64,000 bases of DNA from Candidatus Thorarchaeota archaeon (lineage in GTDB: Archaea > Asgardarchaeota > Thorarchaeia > Thorarchaeales > Thorarchaeaceae): assembly GCA_016840385.1 (NCBI GenBank), contig JAEOSL010000007.1, positions 1 to 64,000 on the forward strand, given 5' to 3'. Under the pieces are notes generated by a model. It did no database searches. It had not been told where the DNA came from and saw only the letters and a program-made list of their open reading frames with translations. Position 1 is the stretch's first letter. Every line of letters starts with the position of its first letter. Positions 51,719 through 58,857 of this stretch are shown piece by piece. The position numbers and the translations under genes are program-made.

Positions 51719-54184
51719 TTGTCGAAACCGAAAATTACGTCTAAACGTTGGAAACCTCCACAGGAGGCGGAATTACTTGAAACTTGGGCTAATGAGGATA
51801 CATACAAGTTCGATATGGACTCTGGAAAGGAGATCTATACCGTAGATACTCCACCTCCATATATGTCTGGACCTATGCATGTAGGTCAGGTCACTCATTA
51901 CACCCAGATTGATACTATTGCACGATACAAACGAATGCGTGGATTTGAGGTCAATTTTCCCTTAGGGATTGACCGTAATGGTCTCCCAGTAGAAGTAAGA
52001 GTTGAGAAAGATCTCAAAATCAGTATGCATGAAACTCCACGAGGGGAGTTTCTTGAATTATGTAAGAACCGTCTTGATGAAGATGAAAAGATAGTCATTG
52101 AAGCCTTCAAGAGACTCGGTATTGCATTCAATACCTATGAAGATGAAGGAAGTTATCGTACTGATAGTCCTAGATTCCGTGCAGTGACTCAGGCTACTTT
52201 CATTAAGATTTGGAACGAAGGATTGGTTTATCCAGATGCTCGACCCAATAACTGGTGCTTTGACTGTGGTACAACAATTGCTGATGCAGAGGTTGAGTAC
52301 TCAGAGAAATCGACAACTCTCAATTACCTTCATTTCGAAGTGGATGGTCTTGATCCCATTGAGATTGCAACTACTCGCCCAGAGCTCCTTTGTGCTTGTG
52401 GTGCAGTTTTCGTTCATCCCAAAGACGAACGTTACTCTGCATATCATGGAAAAACAGCAAAAGTTCCAATATTTGATCTTGAAGTGAAAATAATCGCAAG
52501 TCCCACAGCTCAGATGGAGTTCGGTTCTGGTGCTTTGATGGTCTGTAGTTATGGAGACCAAGGTGACGTTATGGCGTTTCGCGACTATGGTCTAACTGCA
52601 ATTGCAGCAGTATCTCCTGAAGGAACAATGAAGGAAGCTGCAGGTGAGTATGCTGGAATGAAGATTGCTGAAGCTCGCAAAGCTGTTCTTGCAGAACTAG
52701 AGAAGCGAAATCTACTCTTGAAGCAGGAACAATCCATGCAGAGAGTACCTCTTTGCTGGCGTAGTGGGACTCCAATAGAGTTCATTGCAATGGAAGAATA
52801 CTATGTGAAACAAGTTCAATTCATCCCCGAACTTCTCAAAATTGCAAATGAAACCACATTCTATCCATCGTTCCATAGACAAATCCTCATTGATTGGCTT
52901 AATAGAATATCAATGGACTGGCCGGTAAGTAGACGTAGATACTATGGGACAGAACTTCCAATCTGGTATTGCAATTCGTGTGGAGAAGCTTTAGTTCCAG
53001 AATTAGAGGATGAGCCAAAATACTACCAGCCCTGGAGAGAAGATCCACCATTTACTAAATGTTCCAAATGTGGAGCAGAAAAGGGATTCAAAGGTGAAGA
53101 ACGGACATTCGATACCTGGATGGACTCATCAACCAGTGGACTACAAACAATAGGCTACATGCGTAATGAGAAGTTGTTCAAGAAAGCCTTTGGGAATGTC
53201 ATGAGGCCGCAAGGAAAGGATATCGTGAGAACTTGGCTTTACTATTCTCTTCTACGAACGCTACAGTTGACAGGCAAGCCTGCTTTCAAGGAAGTGTGGG
53301 TTTCAGGTCATGTGGTCGATGAGAATGGAGCCGCAATGAGCAAATCGAAAGGGAACTCACCTCCACCAATGCCCTTTGTAGAGAAATACGGTGCAGATGC
53401 TATGCGAATGTTTGGAGCACTTGAGGCGGGTCTTGGAAGTGATGTTCGCTTCTCAGAAGACCGTCTTGCTGGTGTTTCAAAGTTCATGACAAAACTCTGG
53501 AATATTGGTAGATTCATATCCATGTTTCCAGTACAAAAAGAAATTGCGTTCAAGAAGCTTACACCCGTAGATCAGTGGATTCTGGCAGAAGCAAATGGAA
53601 TGATAGAGCGAATTATCCCTGACTGTGATATCCTTGATTTTCATAAACCTGCAATGGAAATCCGCGGATTTACCTGGAACTTGTTTGCAGACCATGTCTT
53701 GGAGATGATCAAGGGTCGTGCATTCAATACAGATGATAAATTCTCGAAAGATGAGGTTGAATCAGCTTGGTTCACTCTACACGAGGTTCTGAAAATCATA
53801 ACCCGTGCACTAGCTCCAATAACTCCCTACATCACAGACAGAATCTATCGTGAACTCTATGATGAGAAGGGAATTCACCGTCAGGAATATCCATCAGCTA
53901 AGAAGGAATGGAAATCTAAACTTACAGAGCATACTGAACTCCTAGTTCAGACAAACTCTGCATTCTGGAAATTCAAACGTGAAACAGGCCTTTCATTGAG
54001 ACAAGGTCTTCCCGAGGCATATGTTTCTGAAGATTTGAAGCCGTGGTTGAAGGACCTGCAAGCAATGCATGGTGTTGAGAAGATCAGCTTTGATAAACCG
54101 AAGGATGACAAATTCATTGCAGTGAAGTTGCCAGAATCTGAAGGTGAAATCTACGTTCTTCCACCTGTAGAAGAAAAGGAATGA
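51719..54184 (+). CDS. valS: Valyl-tRNA synthetase (class I), with an altered HIGH motif
   Basis: The 821-residue protein from TTG 51719 charges tRNA-Val. PPPYMSGPMHVGQ at the N-terminus, GIDRNGLPVEVRVEK (connective region), the CP1 editing domain with ATTRPELLCACGAVFVHP, two CxxC zinc pairs (YCNSCGEAL, CSKCGAEKG) and AMSKSKGN (KMSKS) fit archaeal ValRS. The HIGH tetrapeptide reads H-V-G-Q, an unusual last residue. AAGGAG lies ten bases before TTG 51719; an ATG/TTG at 51692 would add nine residues. A terminator follows. Confidence 0.85.
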   Translation: MSKPKITSKRWKPPQEAELLETWANEDTYKFDMDSGKEIYTVDTPPPYMSGPMHVGQVTHYTQIDTIARYKRMRGFEVNFPLGIDRNGLPVEVRVEKDLKISMHETPRGEFLELCKNRLDEDEKIVIEAFKRLGIAFNTYEDEGSYRTDSPRFRAVTQATFIKIWNEGLVYPDARPNNWCFDCGTTIADAEVEYSEKSTTLNYLHFEVDGLDPIEIATTRPELLCACGAVFVHPKDERYSAYHGKTAKVPIFDLEVKIIASPTAQMEFGSGALMVCSYGDQGDVMAFRDYGLTAIAAVSPEGTMKEAAGEYAGMKIAEARKAVLAELEKRNLLLKQEQSMQRVPLCWRSGTPIEFIAMEEYYVKQVQFIPELLKIANETTFYPSFHRQILIDWLNRISMDWPVSRRRYYGTELPIWYCNSCGEALVPELEDEPKYYQPWREDPPFTKCSKCGAEKGFKGEERTFDTWMDSSTSGLQTIGYMRNEKLFKKAFGNVMRPQGKDIVRTWLYYSLLRTLQLTGKPAFKEVWVSGHVVDENGAAMSKSKGNSPPPMPFVEKYGADAMRMFGALEAGLGSDVRFSEDRLAGVSKFMTKLWNIGRFISMFPVQKEIAFKKLTPVDQWILAEANGMIERIIPDCDILDFHKPAMEIRGFTWNLFADHVLEMIKGRAFNTDDKFSKDEVESAWFTLHEVLKIITRALAPITPYITDRIYRELYDEKGIHRQEYPSAKKEWKSKLTEHTELLVQTNSAFWKFKRETGLSLRQGLPEAYVSEDLKPWLKDLQAMHGVEKISFDKPKDDKFIAVKLPESEGEIYVLPPVEEKE

Positions 54185-54186
54185 TT

Positions 54187-54206
54187 GGGCCGTAAGTACT
54201 CGGCCC
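54187..54206 (+). terminator. Terminator after valS
   Basis: GGGCCG-TAAGTACT-CGGCCC is a 6-bp GC stem starting 2 bp after the stop, followed by CATCTTATTTTATC. Confidence 0.6.
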
Positions 54207-54215
54207 CATCTTATT

Positions 54216-54650
54216 TTATCCAACGGTTACTTCGTTCTCGTGTTCAGTAGGACATTTCATACTATTTGATACAAGACAATATTTGCCCGCTAGTTCCATT
54301 GCTCTCTCAGCTTTTGGAATCAGCTCGTCTGACTCAACTACTACTTTGGCTTTTAGAAGTAATTTAGTGAATTGGAACCCTTTCTCGACTCGCTCGAGTG
54401 TTCCATACCCATCACATGAGAATGACTTGAACTCAATATGCATCTTCTTTGAGAAGGTTACGAAAGTTGTCATGAAACATGAGGTTGCCGCGGCAACAAA
54501 GAGGTCTTCTGGAGAAATAATCCCTTCTGGACCATCAAACTCTGGTGGAGCTGATACCTGAATCTTAGGTTTTCCATCCACTGTGAGGTCTCCAACACGA
54601 CCATGTGTCCAATCTAATTTTACAAGGTATTCATGTGAATCGTCAGTCAT
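54216..54650 (-). CDS. OsmC-family thiol peroxidase-like protein
   Basis: OsmC-family members reduce organic peroxides with two cysteines. Here the conserved peroxidatic Cys lies in AAATSCFMTTF and the second in YCLVSNS. An N-terminal WTHGRVGDLTVDGKP and ISPEDLFVAAA match the family. From ATG 54650, 144 residues. Its neighbour at 54700 is a second OsmC, so the pair arose by duplication. It may protect an anaerobe from peroxides (inference). Confidence 0.88.
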   Translation of the reverse strand: MTDDSHEYLVKLDWTHGRVGDLTVDGKPKIQVSAPPEFDGPEGIISPEDLFVAAATSCFMTTFVTFSKKMHIEFKSFSCDGYGTLERVEKGFQFTKLLLKAKVVVESDELIPKAERAMELAGKYCLVSNSMKCPTEHENEVTVG

Positions 54651-54699
54651 CACTATCACTGTATCAGGCTTGATAACATCTCTAGGAAAAGGGTTTGGG

Positions 54700-55131
54700 T
54701 TATTTCACAATGACTTCTGTATCATGTGTAATTGGACACTTCATACTGTTTCCGACAAAGCAATATTTAGCTGCTAACTCCAGTGCACGATCAATCTTAC
54801 TACGTATATCTTCGGATTCAATTACTACCTTGGCTTTCATCTCGATTTTTGTAATCTCAAAACTGCGGTCAACCTTTTCTAGGGTTCCTACAGCATCACA
54901 CTTGAATGAGATTGTGCTAATATGCATTTTATCTAGAAAATTCAGAAATCCATTCATGTAGCAAATTGTTGCTGAAGCTACGAAGAGATCCTCTGGTGTG
55001 TGATAACTAGCCTCATCTTCACTCAGTGGGCTTCCAGACTTGATTGTAGTTTTTCCCTCTACAGAAAGACTTCCGCTCTTTCCTCCAGTCCAAGTGAGAT
55101 TAACAGGAAAGTATCTTGGTTCCTCGCTCAT
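54700..55131 (-). CDS. OsmC-family protein, second copy
   Basis: From ATG 55131 (MSEEPRYF), 143 residues. Conserved Cys in SATICYMNGFL and YCFVGNS, with TWTGGKSGSLSVEGK and HTPEDLFVASA at the N-terminus. Clearly paralogous to the neighbouring OsmC and lying just upstream on the same strand, 50 bp away, probably one unit. GGGTG lies a short way before the start. A GTG at 55146 would add five residues. Confidence 0.87.
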   Translation of the reverse strand: MSEEPRYFPVNLTWTGGKSGSLSVEGKTTIKSGSPLSEDEASYHTPEDLFVASATICYMNGFLNFLDKMHISTISFKCDAVGTLEKVDRSFEITKIEMKAKVVIESEDIRSKIDRALELAAKYCFVGNSMKCPITHDTEVIVK

Positions 55132-55192
55132 TAGGTAAACACCCACTCCACATCAGAGTGTATACGAAAAAGCGTTTGGGCTTGGCAATATC

Positions 55193-55966
55193 CTATATTT
55201 TCTCAGCTTTAAACACAGCAAAGAATGGTATCCGTTGTTCTCTATCAAAGAATTGGCTATCCTCAACTGGTTGAGGTTCTCTGAACTCTTTTAGATTGAA
55301 ACCTGTGGTAACAAGAGCATTGAGATACGTGCTTAATGTGCGATGGAAGAAGCTGATTGGTGCAGGGAATTGCTCCCCATTACGAGTCTTCCAATGGTGT
55401 TGGTATTCCTTTTCGTCAAAATACTGGTCCACCTTGAAGAACAGGCCCTCTCTCCTATTTGTATCTGAATCTTTCTCGCCCATCTTCCAGGAACCTGGAC
55501 CATAGAAATTGAAAGCTGGATGTACAATAGAAAAGACAAGATGACCTCCTTTCTTCAGGACACGATAGTACTCTTTGAGAGCATCCTCAAGACACGGGAT
55601 ATTCAGTAAGACAAGATTAGACAGTACAATGTCAAATGTTCCATTTGGGATAGACTCGACGTGACAAACATTTCCAACTCTGTAGTCTACTTCGAGACCT
55701 TCATCGTTTGTTATCGTTTCAGAAGCTTCAATCAAACTTGGAGATAGGTCAATAGCAACAACATCTGCTCCCTTCTTTGTGTAGTGTCTAGCTAAGTAGC
55801 CTTCACCACATCCAGCATCAAGTAGACTCTTTCCCTTAACATCACCCAGAAGTTCTTCTACACAAGGATTGAGGATTTTCTTATGATGAGGTGTTCCTGC
55901 TCCGGCAATAAGTTCTGCAAATGCTTCTGCATTCTCTTCCCATTGCTTCTGAATCCTATCTACCAT
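55193..55966 (-). CDS. Class I SAM-dependent methyltransferase (UbiE/Methyltransf_11-like)
   Basis: The 257-residue protein has motif I KSLLDAGCGEGYLARHY, then ADVVAIDLSPSLIEAS and FDIVLSNLVLLN (motif IV). The C-terminal half carries HLVFSIVHPAFNF, a stretch often seen in small-molecule methyltransferases. The substrate is unknown. It starts at ATG 55966, about 60 bp upstream of the OsmC pair on the same strand. Confidence 0.84.
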   Translation of the reverse strand: MVDRIQKQWEENAEAFAELIAGAGTPHHKKILNPCVEELLGDVKGKSLLDAGCGEGYLARHYTKKGADVVAIDLSPSLIEASETITNDEGLEVDYRVGNVCHVESIPNGTFDIVLSNLVLLNIPCLEDALKEYYRVLKKGGHLVFSIVHPAFNFYGPGSWKMGEKDSDTNRREGLFFKVDQYFDEKEYQHHWKTRNGEQFPAPISFFHRTLSTYLNALVTTGFNLKEFREPQPVEDSQFFDREQRIPFFAVFKAEKI

Positions 55967-56011
55967 ATCTACCGAAACGTGTAGGGTCTTCTGAATCTTT
56001 CGACATAGATT

Positions 56012-56407
56012 CTAGATTTTCTCCCACACTTTCTTGACACGTTTACCTGTTTCTTCGATCAGGTCTTTCATTTCATCTTTAGGTGCTAAACCAAGTTCAA
56101 CACCCGCTTTCATGATTGATGTATGAGAAACCATGACATTTCCATCTTCTTCATAGACCACGAAACTGCATGGAAAGATAGTACCCATATCTCTTGAGAT
56201 ATCTAGCGCTGTCTTTGCTAAATCTGGATTACATGCCATGATTGACGTAAGTTTTGGATAATCGTCAATCCCTCGTTTCTGTTTTAGTATGTCATGGATT
56301 CCTTTCGTAAGTAGCAATCCAAATCCTTCACTCACACAGGCCTCTTCAACCCTCTTTATTGTTTCATCAAATGAATAGGATGATTCCTTTCGCAAAACGT
56401 CGACCAT
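56012..56407 (-). CDS. DUF302 family protein
   Basis: The 131-residue protein has the DUF302 pattern: SFDETIKRVEEACVSEGFGLLLTKGIHDILKQKRGID..YPKLTSIMACNPDLAKTALDISRDMGTIFPCSFVVYEEDGNVMVSH. The Cys pair (MACNP and PCSF) is typical. DUF302 proteins are often linked to sulfur metabolism or redox but lack a defined reaction. It starts at ATG 56407 and is transcribed with the DsrE-like gene further upstream. Confidence 0.82.
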   Translation of the reverse strand: MVDVLRKESSYSFDETIKRVEEACVSEGFGLLLTKGIHDILKQKRGIDDYPKLTSIMACNPDLAKTALDISRDMGTIFPCSFVVYEEDGNVMVSHTSIMKAGVELGLAPKDEMKDLIEETGKRVKKVWEKI

Positions 56408-56483
56408 ATCAAATTTATGTTCACTATTGTTAAATTACTTTTTGTTTGTCCATATTTTATACTAATGAAGATAAGAAGTAGAT

Positions 56484-56837
56484 CTAGAATGTAACTACTT
56501 TGTCTGACTCAGAAGTCCATTTGGCTAGGTCTCCCATAGTACCTCGTTCCACACCAGCAATCAGGTAATCCTCACTTAGTCCTCGTGCATCCAGACATGT
56601 TCCACAGTATTTGATGGGTACCTTCTTGACAACTAATGCTCGTAGCATTCTCTCAAGATTATAGTAGCCATCTGGGGTTTTCTGCCTTGACACAGCACAA
56701 GAAACAGCATCACCCAACAAGAAAACATTCACTGAAAGATCGGGATTTTCCTTCTTCAGTGTCGTAGCCAAACGAATTCCGTTGTAGGAACGTTCTGTAC
56801 CATAAGGTTGGTCATTTAGAATAACTAGAATACTCAT
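56484..56837 (-). CDS. DsrE-family sulfur-relay-like protein
   Basis: From ATG 56837 (MSILVILND) the protein has 117 residues. NGIRLATTLKKENPDLSVNVFLLGDAVSCAV is the DsrE core and YCGTCLDARGL carries the candidate active Cys. DsrE proteins take part in sulfur relay and are often found near DUF302 and OsmC proteins. The longer frame up to 56990 runs through a tRNA-Ala fragment and is not the real start. The cluster DsrE-DUF302-methyltransferase-OsmC suggests sulfur/redox handling. Confidence 0.8.
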   Translation of the reverse strand: MSILVILNDQPYGTERSYNGIRLATTLKKENPDLSVNVFLLGDAVSCAVSRQKTPDGYYNLERMLRALVVKKVPIKYCGTCLDARGLSEDYLIAGVERGTMGDLAKWTSESDKVVTF

Positions 56838-56898
56838 ATTCATGTAATTGCAATTTACTGTAATAGAATTACCGAAGGATGAATTATCGGAATAGAAA

Positions 56899-56949
56899 TG
56901 GTGGACTGGGGGGGATTTGAACCCCCGGCCTCCTGATTGCGAACCAGAC
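56899..56949 (-). repeat. Orphan 3' half of tRNA-Ala (anticodon arm to CCA), att-like
   Basis: The minus strand carries the anticodon arm with TTCGCAA loop, a T arm with GGGGG/CCCCC and TTCAAAT, acceptor CCAGTCC, A and CCA. Its 51 bases differ from the same part of the full tRNA-Ala(CGC) at 58642-58718 by three substitutions. The 5' half (D arm and acceptor GGRCTGG) is absent upstream; homology stops at GTCT. Same orientation as the full gene, 1.7 kb apart, consistent with attR of a tRNA-targeted insertion. Confidence 0.78.
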
Positions 56950-57005
56950 GACTTCTCTGCTTTTGATATAGGATAAATATAATCCATCAATGATCTAGGG
57001 ATGGC

Positions 57006-57683
57006 CTAATCAAATGGCGTTGCACTTAGCTGGACAGCATATGGATAGACAAGTTTTGCACGAGCAATTACAGGTTCTTTCTTTTTCGGCACTTCTGCAT
57101 GATTATTGACACGGAAACAGGGAATAGCACTCTTCATACGCCATCGACCTCGAAGTTCCCACCCATTGATATCCTCTTCAATCATCATCCGGTATGGTTT
57201 TAGATCAATCCCCACTTTCTCTGTCGGATCAGTGAACAATTTGAGGTCTTCAATAAGCAATCCATAGTAGGAAGTTGAGGGAGAAAGACCGCTGCCCGTT
57301 GGATATCGTTCTGGAAATAGTTCCAGCCCTCGTACATGCGGTTTCAAATATCGCCAAGCGCCTTTCTTAGGACCTAGGTCAAACTTCTGACGTAGAGTTT
57401 TGTTTTTGCATCCTTCACGCCATGCATCATATGCCTTGCTGATTGGAGAAAACAAAACATCAATACTAGATGGTTTTTCAGACATACTAGAAATATGGCG
57501 CTCAAGTAACATACGTACTGAATCAGGTGTGTAAGCACGTTCATAACCAAAGGGATAGAAAGCGTCGGGATTATCTACCTTTTCTGCTTCATATTGCGCT
57601 TTTATCCTTGGTAGAATGCTTGTTATTTTTTCACCATAGTATCCAACTTTCATTACAATGATTATATCAGAAAATGATTCCAT
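57006..57683 (-). CDS. Unknown island protein, partner of the PD-(D/E)xK-like gene
   Basis: I do not recognise it. From ATG 57683, preceded by a strong GGGAGTGAT site, it has 225 residues. The N-terminus (ESFSDIIIVMKVGYYGEKITSILPRIKAQYEAEK) is followed by a helix-rich soluble region with DAWREGCKNKTLRQKFDLGPKKGAWRYLKPHVRGLELFPERYP. It ends with PYAVQLSATPFD. A TTG at 57764, overlapping the upstream stop as TTGA, would add 27 residues. The gene is immediately downstream of the PD-(D/E)xK-like gene and forms its operon partner. No membrane segment. Confidence 0.65.
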   Translation of the reverse strand: MESFSDIIIVMKVGYYGEKITSILPRIKAQYEAEKVDNPDAFYPFGYERAYTPDSVRMLLERHISSMSEKPSSIDVLFSPISKAYDAWREGCKNKTLRQKFDLGPKKGAWRYLKPHVRGLELFPERYPTGSGLSPSTSYYGLLIEDLKLFTDPTEKVGIDLKPYRMMIEEDINGWELRGRWRMKSAIPCFRVNNHAEVPKKKEPVIARAKLVYPYAVQLSATPFD

Positions 57684-57760
57684 TATTATCACTCCCATCC
57701 ATTTGTTGAAAGAGAAACGCGATAGAAAAGTATTTGGTATGACTTCATTTATCTCGTGAG

Positions 57761-58303
57761 TCAATCATCACAATCGTTGAATAGAAACAGCATTTTACGT
57801 TGGTTCGGTGAAAGTATGGTTCGATGGTTTCGCTTCTCCGGATAAATTTCTGCTTGAGTCCAAAGCTCTTTTCGTAGACTCATTTCTCGTTTTATCTTAC
57901 GGTCATTTACAGTGAAGTCTTTCTTGAGCTCTTTATAATCAAACAAGTATACATTGTGAATACACCAAGGAAGTAATTTTCCAGACTGATCTCTTGATCC
58001 TGCAAGTACGAGATAGATATCAGCTGGTGCATCATGGTTTATATCAAGCACTTTGGGAATTGTATACATTTTGACATTGACAGTCAATCCCCCTAAGGCA
58101 CCCCACTTGAACTTACCATCTATACCCGTATTGGTCCTTGACGTTTCCAACGTAATCCCGAATACTCTTGCTGCAATATACTCACCAACATTCCCAATCA
58201 AAGCAGGTGTGTCTATCTTCTTTGATATTTTTCTTGCAACATCGTTTCGCATCTTGACAAGTTTGGCAAGACTACGTAACTCCTTCATTGAATCACTGCT
58301 CAT
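57761..58303 (-). CDS. PD-(D/E)xK nuclease-like protein (DUF6998-like)
   Basis: The 180-residue protein has an N-terminal helix and a core NVGEYIAARVFGITLETSRTNTGIDGKFKW..GGLTVNVK. E41, D62 and K78 (in V-N-V-K) line up with the E-D-(E/Q)xK arrangement of restriction-endonuclease-like folds, except that N76 takes the position of the usual acidic or Gln residue. IYLVLAG and KLLPWCIHNVYLFDYKEL then follow as core strands. Such proteins occur in restriction, anti-phage and transposition systems. It heads the island operon (ATG 58303). Confidence 0.65.
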   Translation of the reverse strand: MSSDSMKELRSLAKLVKMRNDVARKISKKIDTPALIGNVGEYIAARVFGITLETSRTNTGIDGKFKWGALGGLTVNVKMYTIPKVLDINHDAPADIYLVLAGSRDQSGKLLPWCIHNVYLFDYKELKKDFTVNDRKIKREMSLRKELWTQAEIYPEKRNHRTILSPNQRKMLFLFNDCDD

Positions 58304-58641
58304 TAGATCGATCTCATTATAGTCAGTGTACTGTTTGTAATAAATTAACCCCAGCTTGAACCCAAGGAACTTTACTGTGTATTATACCTAGGGCGAATGG
58401 AAAAGCAGATTCGTGGCTTAGATTGTAAAATACCCTCAATACACAAAACTTTCAATCGTTCTCCTTTGACAAGAGTCTATTGCATTATAAGGGGAGAGAA
58501 ATTTTCGGCCCCGAGTATCTTCTGTATAAGAAAAACAGATTTAATAGGTTATTTTCAAGGAAGCCCTGTGCTCTCATTGTTTTCACATTCTTTGTATTGA
58601 TACTTCTACTACAAATAAGAACAAAAAGCACAGAATGATAT

Positions 58642-58718
58642 TGGTGGACCGGGGGGGATTTGAACCCCCGACCTTCTGATTGCGAACCAGACAATCTACC
58701 GGGCTAATCTACCGGCCC
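58642..58718 (-). tRNA. tRNA-Ala(CGC)
   Basis: GGGCCGG pairs with CCGGTCC, giving the G3-T70 pair that is the alanine identity element, then A and CCA. Anticodon stem TCTGG/TCAGA encloses TTCGCAA with anticodon CGC. T stem GGGGG/CCCCC with TTCAAAT. Intronless. Its 3' half is repeated at 56899-56949, so the gene is probably an integration site. Confidence 0.93.
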
Positions 58719-58857
58719 TTGGTCTAGTGAAATCCTGGATGAGGTTTATGAAGTTTGTTGATTTGATTTAGATTATTATGTGCATTTAGAAAGTAAATAT
58801 CTAATCTACCAGCCCATAACCTACATCTTACACTTTGGTGAGTGAACATCAACTGTA

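Larger units (their letters stand above)
56950..58641. mobile_element. Candidate tRNA-Ala-integrated mini-island with two coupled genes
   Basis: The 1.7-kb segment lies between the complete tRNA-Ala(CGC) (attL-like) and its duplicated 3' half (attR-like). It carries a PD-(D/E)xK-like gene and a partner of unknown function as an operon on the minus strand. No integrase is inside or adjacent, so mobilisation would need an enzyme supplied elsewhere. The interval 58304-58641 upstream of the operon has only a 67-codon ORF of poor quality and no other feature I can support. Confidence 0.6.

Noticed and set aside
57320..57340. A GGGCTGG on the minus strand that could pair with the acceptor of the tRNA-Ala fragment
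   Set aside because: It lies inside a coding gene, is not followed by a D arm and is likely a chance 7-mer match.
58397..58600. 67-codon plus-strand ORF upstream of tRNA-Ala
   Set aside because: No motif, no ribosome-binding site, and it is antisense to the island's upstream region; coding potential is weak.
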